From positions 1 through 43,736 of the IMG/VR virus record IMGVR_UViG_3300027832_000037: a DNA stretch of 43,736 nt, one strand, 5' to 3'. Positions 7,904 through 16,483 of this stretch are shown here, piece by piece. Below the pieces are notes generated by a model. The model made no database searches. It was not told the DNA's origin and saw nothing but the letters and a program-made list of their open reading frames with translations. The number at the start of each line of letters is the position of its first letter. Within the stretch, counting starts at the first letter, position 1. Source of the stretch: a virus. Position numbers and translations under genes: made by a program.

Positions 7904-10900
7904 ATGGAGGTAAGCGCGCAGTTCGACCTAGAGCCGGTCGACGCCGTCAAGTTCATCCAGGCTAAAGGGCTATCCCCAACCTTCAACTGGTACGAAATGC
8001 TGGGCGACGAGCACGACGCCGCGTTCACCGTAGCCAAAATGATGGACACCGACCTGCTAGCGACGGTCCAGGAGCGGCTCGGCAAAGCGCTCCAGGAAGG
8101 TAAGACCTTCGCCGACTTTCAGAAGGAGCTAATCCCCGAGCTACAGAAGGCCGGATGGTGGGGCAAAAAGGACGTCATAGACCCGAGCACCGGCCTAGTC
8201 GTAAAGGCCCAGCTCGGCAGCGCCACGCGCCTAGAGACCATATTCAGAAGCAACCTGCAAAGCGCCTACAGCGTAGGCCATTGGGACAAGATAGCGAAAA
8301 ACGCCAAAGACGCACCGTTTCTCCTATACGACGCCGTGGACGACTTCAGGGTCCGGCCGGAGCACGCAGCGCTCGACAATCAAGTGCACCCCGTATATTC
8401 CGATTTTTGGAAAACGCACTTCCCTCCCAACGGCTGGAATTGCCGCTGCGGCGTGATACAGCTAGACGAGGACGACATAAAAGACCTCGGGCTCACGCCA
8501 ATCAAAAAGCCGGACATTAAAACGAAGGACTGGACCAACCCGAAGGACGGAACGCTCCACAAAGTACCCATCGGCACCGACCCAGGCTGGGACCACAACC
8601 CAGGCCTCGCCAGGATGAAAAATCTGCTAGTCCAGGCCGACGACAAAGCCAAGAGCCTCCTGGAGCGGCAGCGCAAGGCCGTCAAAGCAGCCCAGGGCAA
8701 ACAGGCAGTGATGCAAGCAGCCTACAAGGCCGATATAGCGAAGGACCTAGAGGTTCAGAAACTCAGCACCGTAAAGGCCCAGGCACAGCAGGCCATAGAC
8801 GACGCGCTAATCAGCAAGGAGCCATACCTCGCGCCCGAGCTCAAAAAGATAATCGCAAAGAATCCAGGCATCGACCCGACCGAAGCGCTCGCCAAGGCCC
8901 AGGGGAAAGCGGCGTACTACAAAGGAAAAGCCCTGGAAGCCAATTACAAAAAGGCAAAGATCGCCGGAAAGGAACCGAGCCCAGCATCAGCGGCGCACGT
9001 TGCCACGCTATCGGACGAAGCGAAAGGCGTCCTAGAGTACGACATAGACGTCAAGAGCGGGCAGGCAGCAGCGCAGGAAGCAATCCTCGCCATTGCCACC
9101 GGCAAAGCGCCCAAGCAGATGAAGCTGCAGCAGACCTTATTCGAGAAGTTCAGCATCGACGGAACAGCCGCGGGCTTCGGAACCGACTACAAGGGCCTCG
9201 TCAAAGCGATCCAGGACGAAGCCGACGCGCAAATGGCAACGGGTAAGATCTCCGCGGTAATCAGCGGCTATAAGAAAAAGGTCCTCGAAGGCAAAATCCC
9301 GAGCCCGCAACAGCAGACCATATTCAACGGCCTAGACGACGCAGCGAAGGCGAAGGTCCTCGCCGATATAGATGCGAAAAAGGCGAAGGCGAACAAGGCC
9401 ACATCAACAATTGAGCCCTCAAATGAGGCGGCAAATATTGATCCGGCCGCACCGGACGCACCAGTCGTCCAGGCCAAAGTCGTATCCGCAGAGACCGAAT
9501 TCAATCCCGACAGCATGACAAAGATCGGCGGCCAGGGAGGATCGAACCCAGGCGGGCTATACCAGGACACCGACACCGGCGTGAAGTGGTACATCAAGGA
9601 ACCGAAGTCCATCGACAACGGCCGCAACGAAGTACTCGGCGCTAAGATATACGAAGCTGCCGGCATAGACGCGCCCCAGGTTCAAATGGTCAACTTCCAG
9701 GGCAAGGACCAGATCGCCAGCAAGATCATCGACGGCCTGGAATCAAACAGCGCAGCACTCAAGGCCGGCGCGCCAGGAGCGGCCGAGGGTTTCATGGTCG
9801 ACGCATGGCTAGCCAATTGGGACGTCGTAGGTCAGGGCTTTGATAATCTACTACTCAAGGGCGGCAGAGCGGTACGCGTAGACACCGGCGGCACGCTCCG
9901 TTACAGGGCCCAGGGAACGCTTAAGGGCACAGAGTGGGGCGACATAGTCCAGGAGATAGAATCATTACGCAGCCCGCAATATAACTCCCAGTCCGCCTCG
10001 GTATTCGGGAGCATGACACAGGAGCAATTGATCGAAAGCGCCCGCAAAGTCGCGCTATTCACCGACGACAAGATCGACGACCTCATCAAGAACTACGGGC
10101 CCCTGGATAGCCGAGCCAGGAAAACGCTCGCGGCCACGCTCAAGGCGCGCAGGGAGTTTATCCTCGAAGCCTTCCCCGAGGCCAGGACCAGGACGCCGGC
10201 GGCAATAGTAGACACCGGAGAGCGAGTCACGCGCATCGAGCTAGAGAACGTCAACAACAGCCGAATCAATGGCTACGCAGTACCGACTGACAAAGACAGC
10301 ATCGAGGACCAGAGCGTTCTCGTTTGGCATAAAACGGACGCAAACAAGAACGAAATCACCGCAGCCTATTTCAAAGTGAAGGGCGAAGCCGCCGAAAGGA
10401 TGCTCGCGCAGACCACAACAGCGCCAGCGAACTACAACGACGTCCACGAAAAGATAAAAAAAGCGGCTACCTCCATCCGGCACCGCATAGATAACAACGA
10501 GACCAGCCTCGGCTCGGCCATAAGCAAGCTACAGATTGCCGCCAACAGCTACGACGAAATGATCGCCGGACTCAAAGCCGAAGTGGCAGCAGGAACAAGG
10601 GCGCAGAAATCGGTCACAGAAATACAGAAAAAAATAGAGCCATATATAAAGCAGATCAAGGACAGCATCGCCGCATCGGCTCCAGTGTGGGATAAAAATC
10701 TCACTGAGCTATACGAGGAGTTCAATATTGGGGCCGCCAAGCTAAAAGCGCCAGAGGCCGGCACGATTAGATGGTTGGAAAAAGAAAACCACACCTACAA
10801 CCTCAATCAACTTGATAAGTCTTACCACCGCGAAACCAGCAGCCGAGCGGTCGTTCAAACTAAGGTATTCGAGGCCGAAATAGACGGCGTCAAGATACGC

Positions 10901-11875
10901 TACTTCCCTGACATTCCAGAAGTCAAAGCAGCGTTGCGTGGGCGCGTAGATATAGAGGTCCCAGGGAACGGCCTGCCAGCATCCAGCAAGATATTCGAAA
11001 CAATAGAGCAACTAGGAATAGACAGCACCAGGGCAAGCGCCGCATCCCAGGAAATGCTCTATCTGCAGCAGCTCGGATATATCCACCGGCTGGACAAAAA
11101 AGCCGATTTCATCGCAGCGATAAAGGCCGGAGACACCGCGAAAGCGAAGGCGCTAATCAGCAAGGCGTCAGGCGTGGACATAGACAACGTGCACTACCGG
11201 CCGGAAGGCGAGCATCAAGCCTTTGAGCATGGACGCAGAACACGCTACCGGCCTGAACTATTAGGGCACCCTGAATGGGAGGGATTCGAAAAGAACCACC
11301 GTGTTATTCACCGATTCACATCGAACGGAAGCGTGCTCAATAACATCAAAATACTCGTCAACGGCGGCGGCCAAATGGCACCGACGGCAGACAAAATAAG
11401 GCGCGGCGTCAGCATAGACGGAATGAGCCCAGGGCCCGACTTAAACAGCGGAGGCGCTACCTATTTCTTCACCAGGATAAAAACCGCAGAGCAGGCAAAG
11501 GTTGGGAGCATCGTCTGGAAGGCGAAGGTCGCCGCACGAAGCGACGCCATAAGCTACGATGGCGACAAGTACGGCCGAACGTTCGACTACGTCCCCAACG
11601 CGCAAGAATCAAGCGGCCCTGATTTTGTTCAGGACTATGTCCAGACGAACAGGCAAACAAAGGTCCAGGACCTAATGGAGATAGCTAGATCGACGAACGA
11701 AACCATCGTCAAAGACACCCTATCAATCTTCGACGACCTAGATTACATTAACGCCGCAAACAATCGGGAGCGAATAGAGATAATCAAGTTCCTAAAAAAC
11801 GAAGGCTACAGCACATGGCCGGACGGCAGATCAGTCACTGAAGTAGTTAGAGTCAACGGAGAGCTAGTCAGATGA
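7904..11875 (+). CDS. MuF head protein fused to a kinase-like domain and an unidentified C-terminal domain
   Basis: This protein has 1323 residues, several times longer than a plain MuF protein. Residues 1-190 form the MuF head-morphogenesis domain, ending in the signature PPNGWNCRCGV. Residues about 240-530 are Ala/Lys/Gln-rich helices with recurring KA and AQ blocks, probably a linker. Residues about 533-765 resemble a protein- or lipid-kinase fold: GGLY, then KWYIK (Lys 565), RNEVL (Glu 576), NWD (Asp 640), DN (Asp 647, Asn 648) and RVDTGG (Asp 660). A helical stretch follows (about 840-960). The last 200 residues include GMSPGPDLNSGGATYFFTR and look like a separate compact domain that I cannot name; an ADP-ribosyltransferase-like effector is one guess. 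Long MuF proteins can carry toxins injected with DNA. The RBS before ATG 7904 is weak. Confidence 0.85.
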   Translation: MEVSAQFDLEPVDAVKFIQAKGLSPTFNWYEMLGDEHDAAFTVAKMMDTDLLATVQERLGKALQEGKTFADFQKELIPELQKAGWWGKKDVIDPSTGLVVKAQLGSATRLETIFRSNLQSAYSVGHWDKIAKNAKDAPFLLYDAVDDFRVRPEHAALDNQVHPVYSDFWKTHFPPNGWNCRCGVIQLDEDDIKDLGLTPIKKPDIKTKDWTNPKDGTLHKVPIGTDPGWDHNPGLARMKNLLVQADDKAKSLLERQRKAVKAAQGKQAVMQAAYKADIAKDLEVQKLSTVKAQAQQAIDDALISKEPYLAPELKKIIAKNPGIDPTEALAKAQGKAAYYKGKALEANYKKAKIAGKEPSPASAAHVATLSDEAKGVLEYDIDVKSGQAAAQEAILAIATGKAPKQMKLQQTLFEKFSIDGTAAGFGTDYKGLVKAIQDEADAQMATGKISAVISGYKKKVLEGKIPSPQQQTIFNGLDDAAKAKVLADIDAKKAKANKATSTIEPSNEAANIDPAAPDAPVVQAKVVSAETEFNPDSMTKIGGQGGSNPGGLYQDTDTGVKWYIKEPKSIDNGRNEVLGAKIYEAAGIDAPQVQMVNFQGKDQIASKIIDGLESNSAALKAGAPGAAEGFMVDAWLANWDVVGQGFDNLLLKGGRAVRVDTGGTLRYRAQGTLKGTEWGDIVQEIESLRSPQYNSQSASVFGSMTQEQLIESARKVALFTDDKIDDLIKNYGPLDSRARKTLAATLKARREFILEAFPEARTRTPAAIVDTGERVTRIELENVNNSRINGYAVPTDKDSIEDQSVLVWHKTDANKNEITAAYFKVKGEAAERMLAQTTTAPANYNDVHEKIKKAATSIRHRIDNNETSLGSAISKLQIAANSYDEMIAGLKAEVAAGTRAQKSVTEIQKKIEPYIKQIKDSIAASAPVWDKNLTELYEEFNIGAAKLKAPEAGTIRWLEKENHTYNLNQLDKSYHRETSSRAVVQTKVFEAEIDGVKIRYFPDIPEVKAALRGRVDIEVPGNGLPASSKIFETIEQLGIDSTRASAASQEMLYLQQLGYIHRLDKKADFIAAIKAGDTAKAKALISKASGVDIDNVHYRPEGEHQAFEHGRRTRYRPELLGHPEWEGFEKNHRVIHRFTSNGSVLNNIKILVNGGGQMAPTADKIRRGVSIDGMSPGPDLNSGGATYFFTRIKTAEQAKVGSIVWKAKVAARSDAISYDGDKYGRTFDYVPNAQESSGPDFVQDYVQTNRQTKVQDLMEIARSTNETIVKDTLSIFDDLDYINAANNRERIEIIKFLKNEGYSTWPDGRSVTEVVRVNGELVR

Positions 11876-12195
11876 CACCAGGACAATACAGCGCCCAGGG
11901 AAAGTCTATCCAGATAGGGGCCGGTGACTACTACGCCGCGCACGTTTTCGACCTGCCGGACGGCATAGCATTCATCGACCACGGCTGGGCAAACAACTAC
12001 CCAGGATCAGGGCAGCCATGCCACAAAGTATCCGGCACCTTCGAGGAGCACAAAATCCAGGGAGGCGGCTGGATAGCGTTAGACGCCGACGATTTCCAGA
12101 TATATAAGAACCAGGGCCCATCACCGGACGGCACCAGGGACGAAGCCAGGAAGGTTCTTCAAGACAGCCTCGATATCGTATTACCGGCAGACTAA
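11872..12195 (+). CDS. Small ORF coupled to the MuF fusion; candidate immunity or partner protein
   Basis: The 107-residue product is acidic and contains Gly-rich turns and aromatic residues (GAGDYYAAHVFDLPDG, GGGWIALDADD), suggesting a compact beta-rich soluble protein without signal or membrane segment. I do not recognise a family. Its ATG overlaps the stop of the giant MuF gene (ATGA at 11872-11875), so it is probably translated with it. A small gene tightly coupled to the 3' end of a polymorphic-toxin-like protein is the usual place for an immunity protein. That role is inferred from context only. Confidence 0.72.
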   Translation: MTPGQYSAQGKSIQIGAGDYYAAHVFDLPDGIAFIDHGWANNYPGSGQPCHKVSGTFEEHKIQGGGWIALDADDFQIYKNQGPSPDGTRDEARKVLQDSLDIVLPAD

Positions 12196-12214
12196 AGCCT
12201 TCGCCGGTAATTGT

Positions 12215-12223
12215 TGGTATAAT
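12215..12223 (+). promoter_or_regulatory. Extended -10 promoter for the zinc-ribbon moron gene
   Basis: TGG followed by a consensus TATAAT (12218-12223) forms an extended -10 element 36 bases ahead of ATG 12260. No good -35 hexamer is seen 16-18 bases upstream, as is usual for extended -10 promoters. Since the gene ends at its own terminator, this promoter could allow expression separate from the late operon. Confidence 0.6.
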
Positions 12224-12259
12224 GCGCCCAGGCAAATAACACCAAAAATAGGCAACGCC

Positions 12260-12838
12260 ATGTGGGTATTCACCAGCAAAGGATTCATCAGCGCAGTAAG
12301 GCACCGGAACAAGCCGGACGATTTTATGATCCGAGCCCGACGCCAGGAGCACCTCAAGGCGCTATTTCCAGGCAAGCAGGTCACTCAGCTAAACAACGCC
12401 GATTACAAATACCGCGTCACGGTAAGCGACGGCGACTTCAAAGAAATGATGCTCGGCGAAATCAACGCGCTAACCTACGACAACTTTAAGAAAAGCATCC
12501 CCGACGCGGAATACCACGACGCCTGCAGCGACGTATGGCAGGTCATGCACCGGCTACAGCCAGGGAGCTATATGCCCGCGCTATTCCAAAGCGACCAGGA
12601 GCGGGACCATTCGCCAGCCGACTACCCAACGTGCCAGGACTGCGGCAGCTTCGCCTTTGAGAGTTACATAGAGCAAGGCGAGGAAAAGCTCATTTGCGAG
12701 GACTGCGGCGAGCAGCACCAGGAAGGCCGCGCCTGGATCACAGCAATCGCGCAGCACGAAGCAGATCAGGCAAGGCTATGGCCGGACCTACCCTGGGACG
12801 ACGGCGCTAGCGACCAGCTACCGGCCGGGTTAGAATAA
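12260..12838 (+). CDS. Hypothetical protein with zinc ribbon (moron)
   Basis: The 192-residue product has an N-terminal part beginning MWVFTSKGFISAV, a start that seems familiar from phage and prophage hypothetical proteins of unknown function. Its C-terminal part holds a four-cysteine zinc-ribbon pattern: Cys 125/128 (CQDC) and Cys 146/149 (CEDC). The RBS is weak. It has its own extended -10 promoter and a strong terminator immediately after it, so it looks like an independently expressed accessory gene within the late region. A DNA-, RNA- or protein-binding role is possible but not shown. Confidence 0.8.
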   Translation: MWVFTSKGFISAVRHRNKPDDFMIRARRQEHLKALFPGKQVTQLNNADYKYRVTVSDGDFKEMMLGEINALTYDNFKKSIPDAEYHDACSDVWQVMHRLQPGSYMPALFQSDQERDHSPADYPTCQDCGSFAFESYIEQGEEKLICEDCGEQHQEGRAWITAIAQHEADQARLWPDLPWDDGASDQLPAGLE

Positions 12839-12880
12839 CCTTCCCCTGCGAGAGCGCTCACCCAAGCCGCTCAAGCCTTT

Positions 12881-12918
12881 AGCCTCGACGGTTAACCCCT
12901 AGCGTCGGGGCTTTTTTT
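12881..12918 (+). terminator. Rho-independent terminator after the moron gene
   Basis: AGCCTCGACG pairs with CGTCGGGGCT (10-bp stem with one G-U pair) around a 12-base loop and is followed by seven T. It would stop both the moron transcript and read-through from the terminase/MuF operon just before the next virion-type genes. Confidence 0.88.
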
Positions 12919-12923
12919 CGCCC

Positions 12924-12940
12924 GAAAAATCCCAATTAGT
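12924..12940 (+). promoter_or_regulatory. Copy 1 of the GAAAWATCCCAAYTAKT motif
   Basis: GAAAAATCCCAATTAGT lies just after the terminator and 72 bases before ATG 13012. Near-identical copies occur at 19904 and 23795, each in a gap ahead of virion genes. It is a candidate promoter element or activator site that restarts transcription. No convincing -10 box is seen downstream. Confidence 0.55.
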
Positions 12941-13011
12941 AAAGCGGCAGCACCGGCGCGACACTAGCCACCTACGCAAAACAGCAAACACCCCAGCACC
13001 GGAGTACAACA

Positions 13012-13368
13012 ATGGCACACTACATCCAGCTAGACGACTTCGTCCAAAGTCCCGAGGGCCGCGTATTCATGCAGCGTGTACGCACCGCAATTAAGATCGC
13101 AGCGCAGGCAATAGTCGATCAAGCTATCCTCGACATTGCCGCCGGAGACCAGCCAACGCTCGACGCAGCGAAGGGCGACCGTATATGGGCTCAGGTATTC
13201 CTGCGCGACACCACCAACGTGCACGAGACCGCCAGGGTCACGAATATCCTACTCGCCGACAACAAGAGCAAAACGATCCAGGAAATAATCGACCTCACCG
13301 ACAACAACATCAAAAACCGAGTGGACGCGATAACGCCGTTCCTAATCCAGTCACGCCAGGATCGCTAA
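13012..13368 (+). CDS. Hypothetical protein, first gene of the accessory virion block
   Basis: This 118-residue, mostly helical soluble protein has no cysteine, signal or membrane segment. I do not recognise the family. It follows a terminator and the repeated motif at 12924, has RBS GGAG before ATG 13012, and is one base from the next gene. Position suggests a small head, neck or tail component expressed late, but this is inference. Confidence 0.75.
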   Translation: MAHYIQLDDFVQSPEGRVFMQRVRTAIKIAAQAIVDQAILDIAAGDQPTLDAAKGDRIWAQVFLRDTTNVHETARVTNILLADNKSKTIQEIIDLTDNNIKNRVDAITPFLIQSRQDR

Positions 13369-13800
13369 ATGTACGACCGCAACTCGCCGAGCGCGGAAGT
13401 TGCCCTGGCGATACTAAAAGAGTCCTTCCTCCGCGGGCATAGCCTAGACAGTTGTGCCTTCGAGGACCACGTTATGTCGTTCGTCCTAGACAACGCCGGA
13501 GCCGACACCGTAGGCGGCTGGATAACAGCCAGCCTGGAATTTAAGCCAGAGTATTGCTGCTACGTCGGCGCGTTTATCTATTGCCACCGCTACCTCCGCG
13601 AAATGTTTGACCCCGAGCTATGGGACGACCTCGCTCGCATGGGCATGGAATCATTCGGCGGCAATAGGTTCATAAACTTCGTCGCAAAGGGCTACGGCGT
13701 TCTTCCAGACGACCTAGAGGAAAAGCTAAACACCCTCGACCCCGTATTTGCAGCGCAGATGCAGGCCGAGTATTTCGCCGAACTAGTCGGTGACTTCTAA
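13369..13800 (+). CDS. Hypothetical protein
   Basis: This 143-residue protein, rich in aromatic and acidic residues, has several cysteines (for example YCCYVG) and a C-terminal helix. No family recognised. It abuts the genes on both sides (previous stop 13368, next ATG 13801), so the three are surely one operon. Its product may assist assembly or form part of the structure made by the long repeat protein encoded next. Confidence 0.72.
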   Translation: MYDRNSPSAEVALAILKESFLRGHSLDSCAFEDHVMSFVLDNAGADTVGGWITASLEFKPEYCCYVGAFIYCHRYLREMFDPELWDDLARMGMESFGGNRFINFVAKGYGVLPDDLEEKLNTLDPVFAAQMQAEYFAELVGDF

Positions 13801-15504
13801 ATGGCTTTTACAGCATGGAGGAGACCGACGGCCGCAGCATTCAAATCCGCGTCCGCAACATCAATAAACAACGGCGGCAACGTCACCGGTGAGCCCGACT
13901 CCACATACGCCACAAACACCGAGCCGCTGACAAAGGGCGGTGTATTCACCGGTCAAATAACCGATATATGGTCTATCACCGGATTCGGCTTTGCTTCCGA
14001 CTCAATACCAGCGGGCCGCCGAATAGAAGAAATACAGTGGCGCGTCAAAGGCTACAGCGAAGCGGTATCGGCCGGCGGTATCATCCAGGCGCAGGTATTC
14101 GGAAAAAGGAACGCAGCCGCACCAATAAACCCCAATTTTTTTGGCCTTGCGCCCCTAATAAACACCGGCAACGGCGGCACAGGAACAACCCAGCAAAGCC
14201 CTCCCGTATACGGAATGACCAACCTCACCATCGCGGAAGTTGAATCAGCAGACTTCGGCCTTTTTTGGCTCCTCACAAACAACAACGTCCAGAATTCATC
14301 GGGCAACGGATACATAGACAGCTTCGAAGTGCGGCTCCGCTACAGCGATATAGTCACAGTAAACGGCAGCGACCAGAACCACGAGCAAGGAACCACCACG
14401 CTAGCGCAGAACGACACCCACGGACCAAACGACTCAGCCACAGTGCAGCAGTCGGGCGTTCCGGCGATCACGCAAAAGCATCAGCTAGCAGGCACCGACG
14501 CGGCGCAGGACCAGGACAGCGCCCAGGTAACGCTCACGCAAAAGCATCAGCTAGCAGGCACCGACGCGGCGCAGGACCAGGAGCAAGACGAGGCGGCGCT
14601 GACTCAAAAGCACCAGCTAGCGCCGGAAATCTCAGAACAGCCGATCAATTTTGTATCGGTAGTCCTTACTCAGCGTAGCAACCTCGGACCGCAAGCCACA
14701 GACCAGGAGCAGGCCACAGAAACCGCGGCCCTCACCCAGGCAAGCGCCCTTGCGCCTGCCGTCACATTGCAGGAGCAGCAAGCCCAGGAGCCGGCGCTAA
14801 CGCAGCAAAGCCAGATAACAGCAGACGCAGCGGACCAACTACAGACCTCAGAAGCACCGAACCTCACCGAAGCAGGAACGCTATCGGCAACCAGCAGCGA
14901 GCAGGTCCAGGAAGCGCAAGCAGCAGCGATCACCCAAAAGCACCAGCTCACCATCCAGGGAAGCGAAGCCGAGCAGTTCATAGACAGCACCGCATTCACG
15001 CAGGGCTACGTCCTAGTCGCCAACCAGAGCGAAGGTATAGCCATAAGCGACAGCGTCGCCCTCACGCAGCGCAGCAGCCTCCAGGCCGACGGATCAGACG
15101 CCAGCCAGGAACTATCGGCAGCCACAATCACGGTCGCCGGCCTAATAGCACCAGACGCGCTCGGGCAGCAGCAGCTATCCGACACCGCAGCGCTCACGCC
15201 AAACTACATCCTCGCCATAAACGACGCCCTACAGGCGCAGCTAGCGGAGACCGTCACGCTAGCGCTACAGGCGACCACAGTCGCCCCGGGCGATAGCAGC
15301 CAGGACCAGGAAGGCGAGCAGGCGAACATATACGAATACTCAGTGCTAGCGATAAGCGATACAACGCAAGCTCAACTATTGAGTTTGGCAGCCAGCGGCG
15401 CGCTGGTATTCGTTGAGCTAGACGCCACGATTACCCTCGTCGCCCTGCTAGGCTCCGGCGAGCTAATAGCGATCCCATTGATCGACGGCACCATAGAAAC
15501 TTAG
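13801..15504 (+). CDS. Repeat protein with about fourteen 22-residue repeats; probable virion fibre or decoration
   Basis: The 567-residue protein has an N-terminal globular, beta-rich region (about 1-190). From about 220 to 540 there are roughly fourteen tandem 22-residue units with consensus ALTQKHxLxxxDAxQxQxxx. The regular length, Gln/Ala/Thr-rich composition and strictly spaced LTQ and Q positions suggest an elongated fibre, possibly a beta-solenoid or helical rod. Similar LTQ repeats occur in phage virion proteins of uncertain role. The C terminus turns hydrophobic (VFVELDATITLVALLGSG). Two neighbouring repeats are nearly identical at the DNA level, showing recent duplication. I infer a capsid-surface or tail fibre. 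Confidence 0.75.
   Translation: MAFTAWRRPTAAAFKSASATSINNGGNVTGEPDSTYATNTEPLTKGGVFTGQITDIWSITGFGFASDSIPAGRRIEEIQWRVKGYSEAVSAGGIIQAQVFGKRNAAAPINPNFFGLAPLINTGNGGTGTTQQSPPVYGMTNLTIAEVESADFGLFWLLTNNNVQNSSGNGYIDSFEVRLRYSDIVTVNGSDQNHEQGTTTLAQNDTHGPNDSATVQQSGVPAITQKHQLAGTDAAQDQDSAQVTLTQKHQLAGTDAAQDQEQDEAALTQKHQLAPEISEQPINFVSVVLTQRSNLGPQATDQEQATETAALTQASALAPAVTLQEQQAQEPALTQQSQITADAADQLQTSEAPNLTEAGTLSATSSEQVQEAQAAAITQKHQLTIQGSEAEQFIDSTAFTQGYVLVANQSEGIAISDSVALTQRSSLQADGSDASQELSAATITVAGLIAPDALGQQQLSDTAALTPNYILAINDALQAQLAETVTLALQATTVAPGDSSQDQEGEQANIYEYSVLAISDTTQAQLLSLAASGALVFVELDATITLVALLGSGELIAIPLIDGTIET
14468..14582 (+). repeat. 49-bp direct repeat, 66-bp period, within the repeat protein
   Basis: Bases 14468-14516 are identical to 14534-14582, an offset of 66 bases or exactly one 22-codon unit. 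A third, diverged unit follows. This marks a recent in-frame duplication and a place where repeat number could change by recombination. Confidence 0.95.
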
Positions 15505-15515
15505 GAGAACACCAC

Positions 15516-15878
15516 ATGGCTAAGAAAATCCCCGTTACAGTACTCGACGCAATGCTCACGCTCACCGAGGGCGACGCAATCCATATTTGCTCCGCAGAGC
15601 CGGCAAACTACGCAGGCATCGCCGCGGTAATGCTCGCGCAAAAGCTTACCGGCGTAGGCGCGCACACCAAAGCCAACGGTGACGTCAGCGGGCGCAAGAC
15701 AACCTGCCCAGCGCAGACCGGCATCAGTATTACGAACACCGGAACCGCAAACCATGTTGTAATAAGCAACGGCACCGATGCGATTCGTCGGATCACTACA
15801 TCAGCATCCCAGGCATTGACCGCCGGAGGCACCGTCGATACGGCCGCCTTCAAACATGAACTCCGCGACCCGACCTAA
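15516..15878 (+). CDS. Hypothetical small virion-type protein
   Basis: The 120-residue product is rich in Thr, Ala and Gly and predicted to be beta-rich (GISITNTGTANHVVISNG, a 22-bladed pattern is not visible). I recognise the general type, small proteins beside virion fibre genes that hint at a capsid or fibre-associated role, but no named family. RBS GGAG precedes ATG 15516. It shares the operon of the repeat protein and the two small genes after it. Confidence 0.72.
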   Translation: MAKKIPVTVLDAMLTLTEGDAIHICSAEPANYAGIAAVMLAQKLTGVGAHTKANGDVSGRKTTCPAQTGISITNTGTANHVVISNGTDAIRRITTSASQALTAGGTVDTAAFKHELRDPT

Positions 15879-15893
15879 TAGGAGACCGCAAAC

Positions 15894-16106
15894 ATGGCAA
15901 AACGTAAGATAGAATTTGTGACTACCGTTCGCATCAATCACGAGGAATACGAGGCCGGAGACAGCCGAGGCTTCCCCGAGGACGAAGCGCAGCGTTACAT
16001 CGACCTGGGATGGGCAAAGGACCCCGAGACCGGCGAGCAGGGCGAATTGGTCCCAGGCGCAGTCGCGCTGAACGTGGCCGACACCGCACAGGACTTGCCC
16101 GAGTAA
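15894..16106 (+). CDS. Small hypothetical protein, N terminus resembling the protein after the capsid
   Basis: The 70-residue product begins MAKRKIEFVTTVRINHEEYEAG. That is similar in layout to the start of the protein encoded at 22515 (MAKKSYTVVSAVRVNGKRYAEG): a V-x-x-VR-(I/V)N...Y-x-x-G pattern. The two may share a small fold used on the virion surface or in head completion. The C terminus is acidic. RBS GGAG before ATG 15894. Confidence 0.7.
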   Translation: MAKRKIEFVTTVRINHEEYEAGDSRGFPEDEAQRYIDLGWAKDPETGEQGELVPGAVALNVADTAQDLPE

Positions 16107-16110
16107 TCGA

Positions 16111-16413
16111 ATGAACCCGCTGCAGCTCTACATCGGCAACGACAACCTCCTCACCGTCAGCAACGTAATCAATCAGGCCGACGGTGAGCCGGTAACCGGG
16201 GCCACCATAACCGTCACCATCAAGGACACCGACGGCACCGCCCTCGGCGAAGCCTTGGTATTGACGGAGCGAGACCCAGGCTTCTACCAGGGAACGCTCG
16301 CGCATACGCTAGACCTCCCAGCGGGAGAGCACCGAGCGCACATCAGCATCCTATCGGCCATCGGCGAAGTCGCCTACTTTGAGAAGCGCGTAGCAGCACG
16401 CGTGCGAAGCTAG
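16111..16413 (+). CDS. Beta-sandwich (Ig-like) hypothetical virion protein
   Basis: The 100-residue product alternates hydrophobic and polar residues in strands (ATITVTIKDTDGTAL) and contains DPGFYQGTL and LPAGEHRAHI, patterns common in Ig-like or BppU-like beta-sandwich modules on phage virions. It is the last gene before a strong terminator. A decoration or fibre-base role is inferred from the operon. Confidence 0.7.
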   Translation: MNPLQLYIGNDNLLTVSNVINQADGEPVTGATITVTIKDTDGTALGEALVLTERDPGFYQGTLAHTLDLPAGEHRAHISILSAIGEVAYFEKRVAARVRS

Positions 16414-16449
16414 CAACGCCGCCGGCGTACCATTCTGAGAATACCCCTC

Positions 16450-16474
16450 GGGCCCATATAGGGCCCTTTTTTTT
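16450..16474 (+). terminator. Rho-independent terminator closing the accessory virion block
   Basis: GGGCCC, loop ATATA, GGGCCC, then eight T. It cleanly separates the accessory virion block from the SSB operon promoter region. Confidence 0.92.
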
Positions 16475-16483
16475 GCCTCGAAC

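Noticed and set aside
14460-14640. CRISPR-like array from spaced repeats
   Set aside because: Repeat unit equals exactly 22 codons in frame with no unique spacers; it is a protein repeat.
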